A stretch of 6,924 bases of DNA from an uncultured Anaerolineaceae bacterium (GTDB lineage: Bacteria > Chloroflexota > Anaerolineae > Anaerolineales > Anaerolineaceae), in the NCBI GenBank assembly GCA_937890875.1, contig CALAEB010000476.1, positions 1-6,924 on the forward strand. Reading direction: 5' to 3'. Below the pieces are notes generated by a model. The model worked only from the letters and a program-made list of their open reading frames with translations, was not told the origin of the DNA and searched no databases. Positions 5,823 to 6,924 of this stretch are shown in pieces. A program made the position numbers and the translations under genes. Position 1 is the first letter of the stretch. Each line of letters begins with the position of its first letter.

Positions 5823-5932
5823 CCGAGTAAAAACGGAAAATTGGTTATATTAGGAAGCATTTATTGGCGCTCGCCAGAAAATGCAAATGCTTCGCATTTG
5901 TTTACATATTATTCATTCCCTTTTAATATTAC
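5823..5932 (+). repeat. Tandem promoter-bearing repeat, copy 2
   Basis: This is the second copy, offset 121-122 bp from the first. Its first dyad, TGGC-GCTC-GCCA (5865-5876), sits where copy 1 has an unrelated sequence that also pairs, and it is enclosed by GCATTT (5857-5862) with AAATGC (5879-5884). The second dyad is a perfect CAAATGC-TTC-GCATTTG (5884-5900), directly abutting the -35 box at 5901. The unit ends about 48 bp before the phosphoesterase start. Confidence 0.75.
5901..5929 (+). promoter_or_regulatory. Promoter-like pair in repeat copy 2, likely promoter of the phosphoesterase gene
   Basis: TTTACA (5901-5906, five of six) and TAATAT (5924-5929, four of six) are separated by 17 bp. 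The start point would be near 5936, about 44 nt before the GTG start codon. The dyad at 5884-5900 ends exactly at this -35 box, where a bound protein could help or block polymerase. Confidence 0.55.
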
Positions 5933-5967
5933 ATTTTTATACTTCTATTAAATCTTTTATTGTTTTC

Positions 5968-5974
5968 AAGGAGG
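5968..5974 (+). promoter_or_regulatory. Ribosome binding site fixing a GTG start
   Basis: AAGGAGG is a near-perfect match to the anti-Shine-Dalgarno complement and lies 5 nt before GTG at 5980. No ATG in that frame gives a plausible start with an intact signal peptide, so this site decides the start. Confidence 0.85.
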
Positions 5975-5979
5975 AAAAC

Positions 5980-6924
5980 GTGTATCGTTCCAAAACAAAC
6001 CATAATAAATTCAACATTTCATTTATTATCGCTTTATCGCTACTATTTTCACAGGTATTTGCTTTTATTGCAAATGCCGAGCCGGTCAATCAAACCGATG
6101 TTGTTGTCAACGCCGAGATAAGCGAAACAAAACCTGAGGTTTTAGCTTATGAGGCGAACAATGTTCCCAACCGGATTATCACGACCTTTAACGGCGACAC
6201 GCAGACACAAATCGGTTTCAACTGGTACACCACCGATAAATTCGATGATGCCAAAGTTTGGGTCAGCGAATCAGAAACCCTGGAAAATGCGATTACTTTT
6301 AATGCTGAAGCCGCTGAAGTAATATCGCACTATGGCGAAAGAGACGTAAACGGTTTCTTCATTTTTGCCGATGTAACGGTAGATGAAAACAAAAATGAAA
6401 CCCTGAACGGTTACGTTACCGATGAAGGCAAAAGCGGCAGCAAATGGATGTATAATGCCGAAGGAAAGTCTCAGAGACTGCAAATCCAGGAAGTCACGGA
6501 ATATTCCTACAAAGCACTGGCCACCGGTCTGACCCTGAACACCAACTATTATTATCAGGTCGGCAGCGAAGCAGGAGAAAAAAGTCCGATCGGACAGTTC
6601 ACAACTTCTGGTGAGAGCGGGGAAGCTTTCACATTTATCCATTACACTGACACCCAGAACGCTTTCTGGAACGAGCATGTCCGGAATGAAGCGACTTTCG
6701 GCGCCGATACGCTGGTAAGAGCGCTCGAAACAGTGGAAGACGCCGATTTCGTTCTGCACACCGGCGATATCGTTGAAATTGCTGAAGTCGAAGACGAATG
6801 GGTCGACCTTTTCACCCAGTCAGAACCTTCTTTCCTGAAATTGCCCGTCGCCCCCGTGCCGGGAAACCATGATGAATATGGCCTGGTCGATCTCTACCCT
6901 GAAAAATACAACGAACACGTCAAT
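5980..6924 (+). CDS. Exported purple-acid-phosphatase-like metallophosphoesterase (C-terminus cut by window edge)
   Basis: The frame is open from GTG 5980 to the window end, 315 residues without a stop. Residues 1-33 are a signal peptide (positive start, hydrophobic 13-31, probable cleavage after ANA). Residues about 62-210 resemble the fibronectin-like N-terminal domain of purple acid phosphatases (VPNRIITTFNGDTQTQIGFN and the WYTTD segment, later YYYQVG and GQFTTS). The calcineurin-like catalytic domain begins near 217 with HYTDTQ (221-226), HTGDIVE (260-266) and PGNHDEY (294-300), giving Asp224, Asp263, Asn296, His297 as metal or active-site residues. The later histidine motifs lie beyond the edge. 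The family hydrolyses phosphate esters outside the cell; the substrate is unknown, and phosphodiesters, nucleotides or phytate are all possible. It lacks the PAP tyrosine after GD (Glu266 instead). Promoter repeats precede it. Confidence 0.9.
   Translation, partial: MYRSKTNHNKFNISFIIALSLLFSQVFAFIANAEPVNQTDVVVNAEISETKPEVLAYEANNVPNRIITTFNGDTQTQIGFNWYTTDKFDDAKVWVSESETLENAITFNAEAAEVISHYGERDVNGFFIFADVTVDENKNETLNGYVTDEGKSGSKWMYNAEGKSQRLQIQEVTEYSYKALATGLTLNTNYYYQVGSEAGEKSPIGQFTTSGESGEAFTFIHYTDTQNAFWNEHVRNEATFGADTLVRALETVEDADFVLHTGDIVEIAEVEDEWVDLFTQSEPSFLKLPVAPVPGNHDEYGLVDLYPEKYNEHVN

Noticed and set aside
5701..5932. CRISPR array or known riboswitch
   Set aside because: There are only two diverged copies of over 100 bp with no short identical repeats or unique spacers, and no consensus of a riboswitch class I know (c-di-GMP, preQ1, fluoride, ZTP, cobalamin) is visible.
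5751..5951. 66-codon plus-strand frame across the tandem repeat
   Set aside because: The repeat offset is not a multiple of three for the conserved blocks, so the two copies are read in different frames; conservation is therefore not at protein level. No ribosome binding site.

Overview
The window looks like a chromosomal stretch from a Gram-positive anaerobe of the Clostridia. The reasons are strong AGGAGG-type ribosome binding sites, sigma-A-like promoters, an AraC regulator of clostridial type, an EFR1-type flavodoxin/ferredoxin fusion, and two exported proteins (a GLUG-repeat protein and a purple-acid-phosphatase-like metallophosphoesterase). The genus cannot be set from the sequence alone. 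No transposase, phage gene, CRISPR array, tRNA or rRNA was seen.

Layout. At the left edge a pirin-family gene (1-759, minus, cut by the window edge) lies downstream of a DODA/YgiD-type extradiol dioxygenase gene (1022-1795, minus). The dioxygenase diverges from an AraC-family regulator (2161-3129, plus). Their intergenic region holds two back-to-back sigma-A promoters whose -35 boxes overlap almost completely, and the regulator has an unusually long leader of about 240 nt. A strong hairpin terminator (3180-3224) ends the regulator. Next comes a secreted GLUG-repeat protein (3271-4503, plus). It converges on an EFR1-type protein (4720-5484, minus), with a perfect 29-bp inverted repeat between them that reads as a terminator in both directions.

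The region 5485-5979 has no convincing gene but is rich in structure. It has two dyads near 5580-5656, then two diverged tandem copies of a ~111-bp unit (5701-5811 and 5823-5932, offset 121-122 bp). Each copy carries two small dyads followed by a promoter-like -35/-10 pair. The second copy sits directly upstream of the final gene, an exported metallophosphoesterase (5980 to the window end, GTG start, cut by the edge).

How the genes may fit together. The left half could be a small oxidative or aromatic-compound response unit, with the pirin and extradiol dioxygenase controlled by the divergent AraC protein; this is inference from position. The right half encodes envelope or exported functions plus a redox protein with no clear link to them. 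The protein-coding content is ordinary. The tandem structured promoter repeat upstream of the phosphoesterase is the least explained feature.
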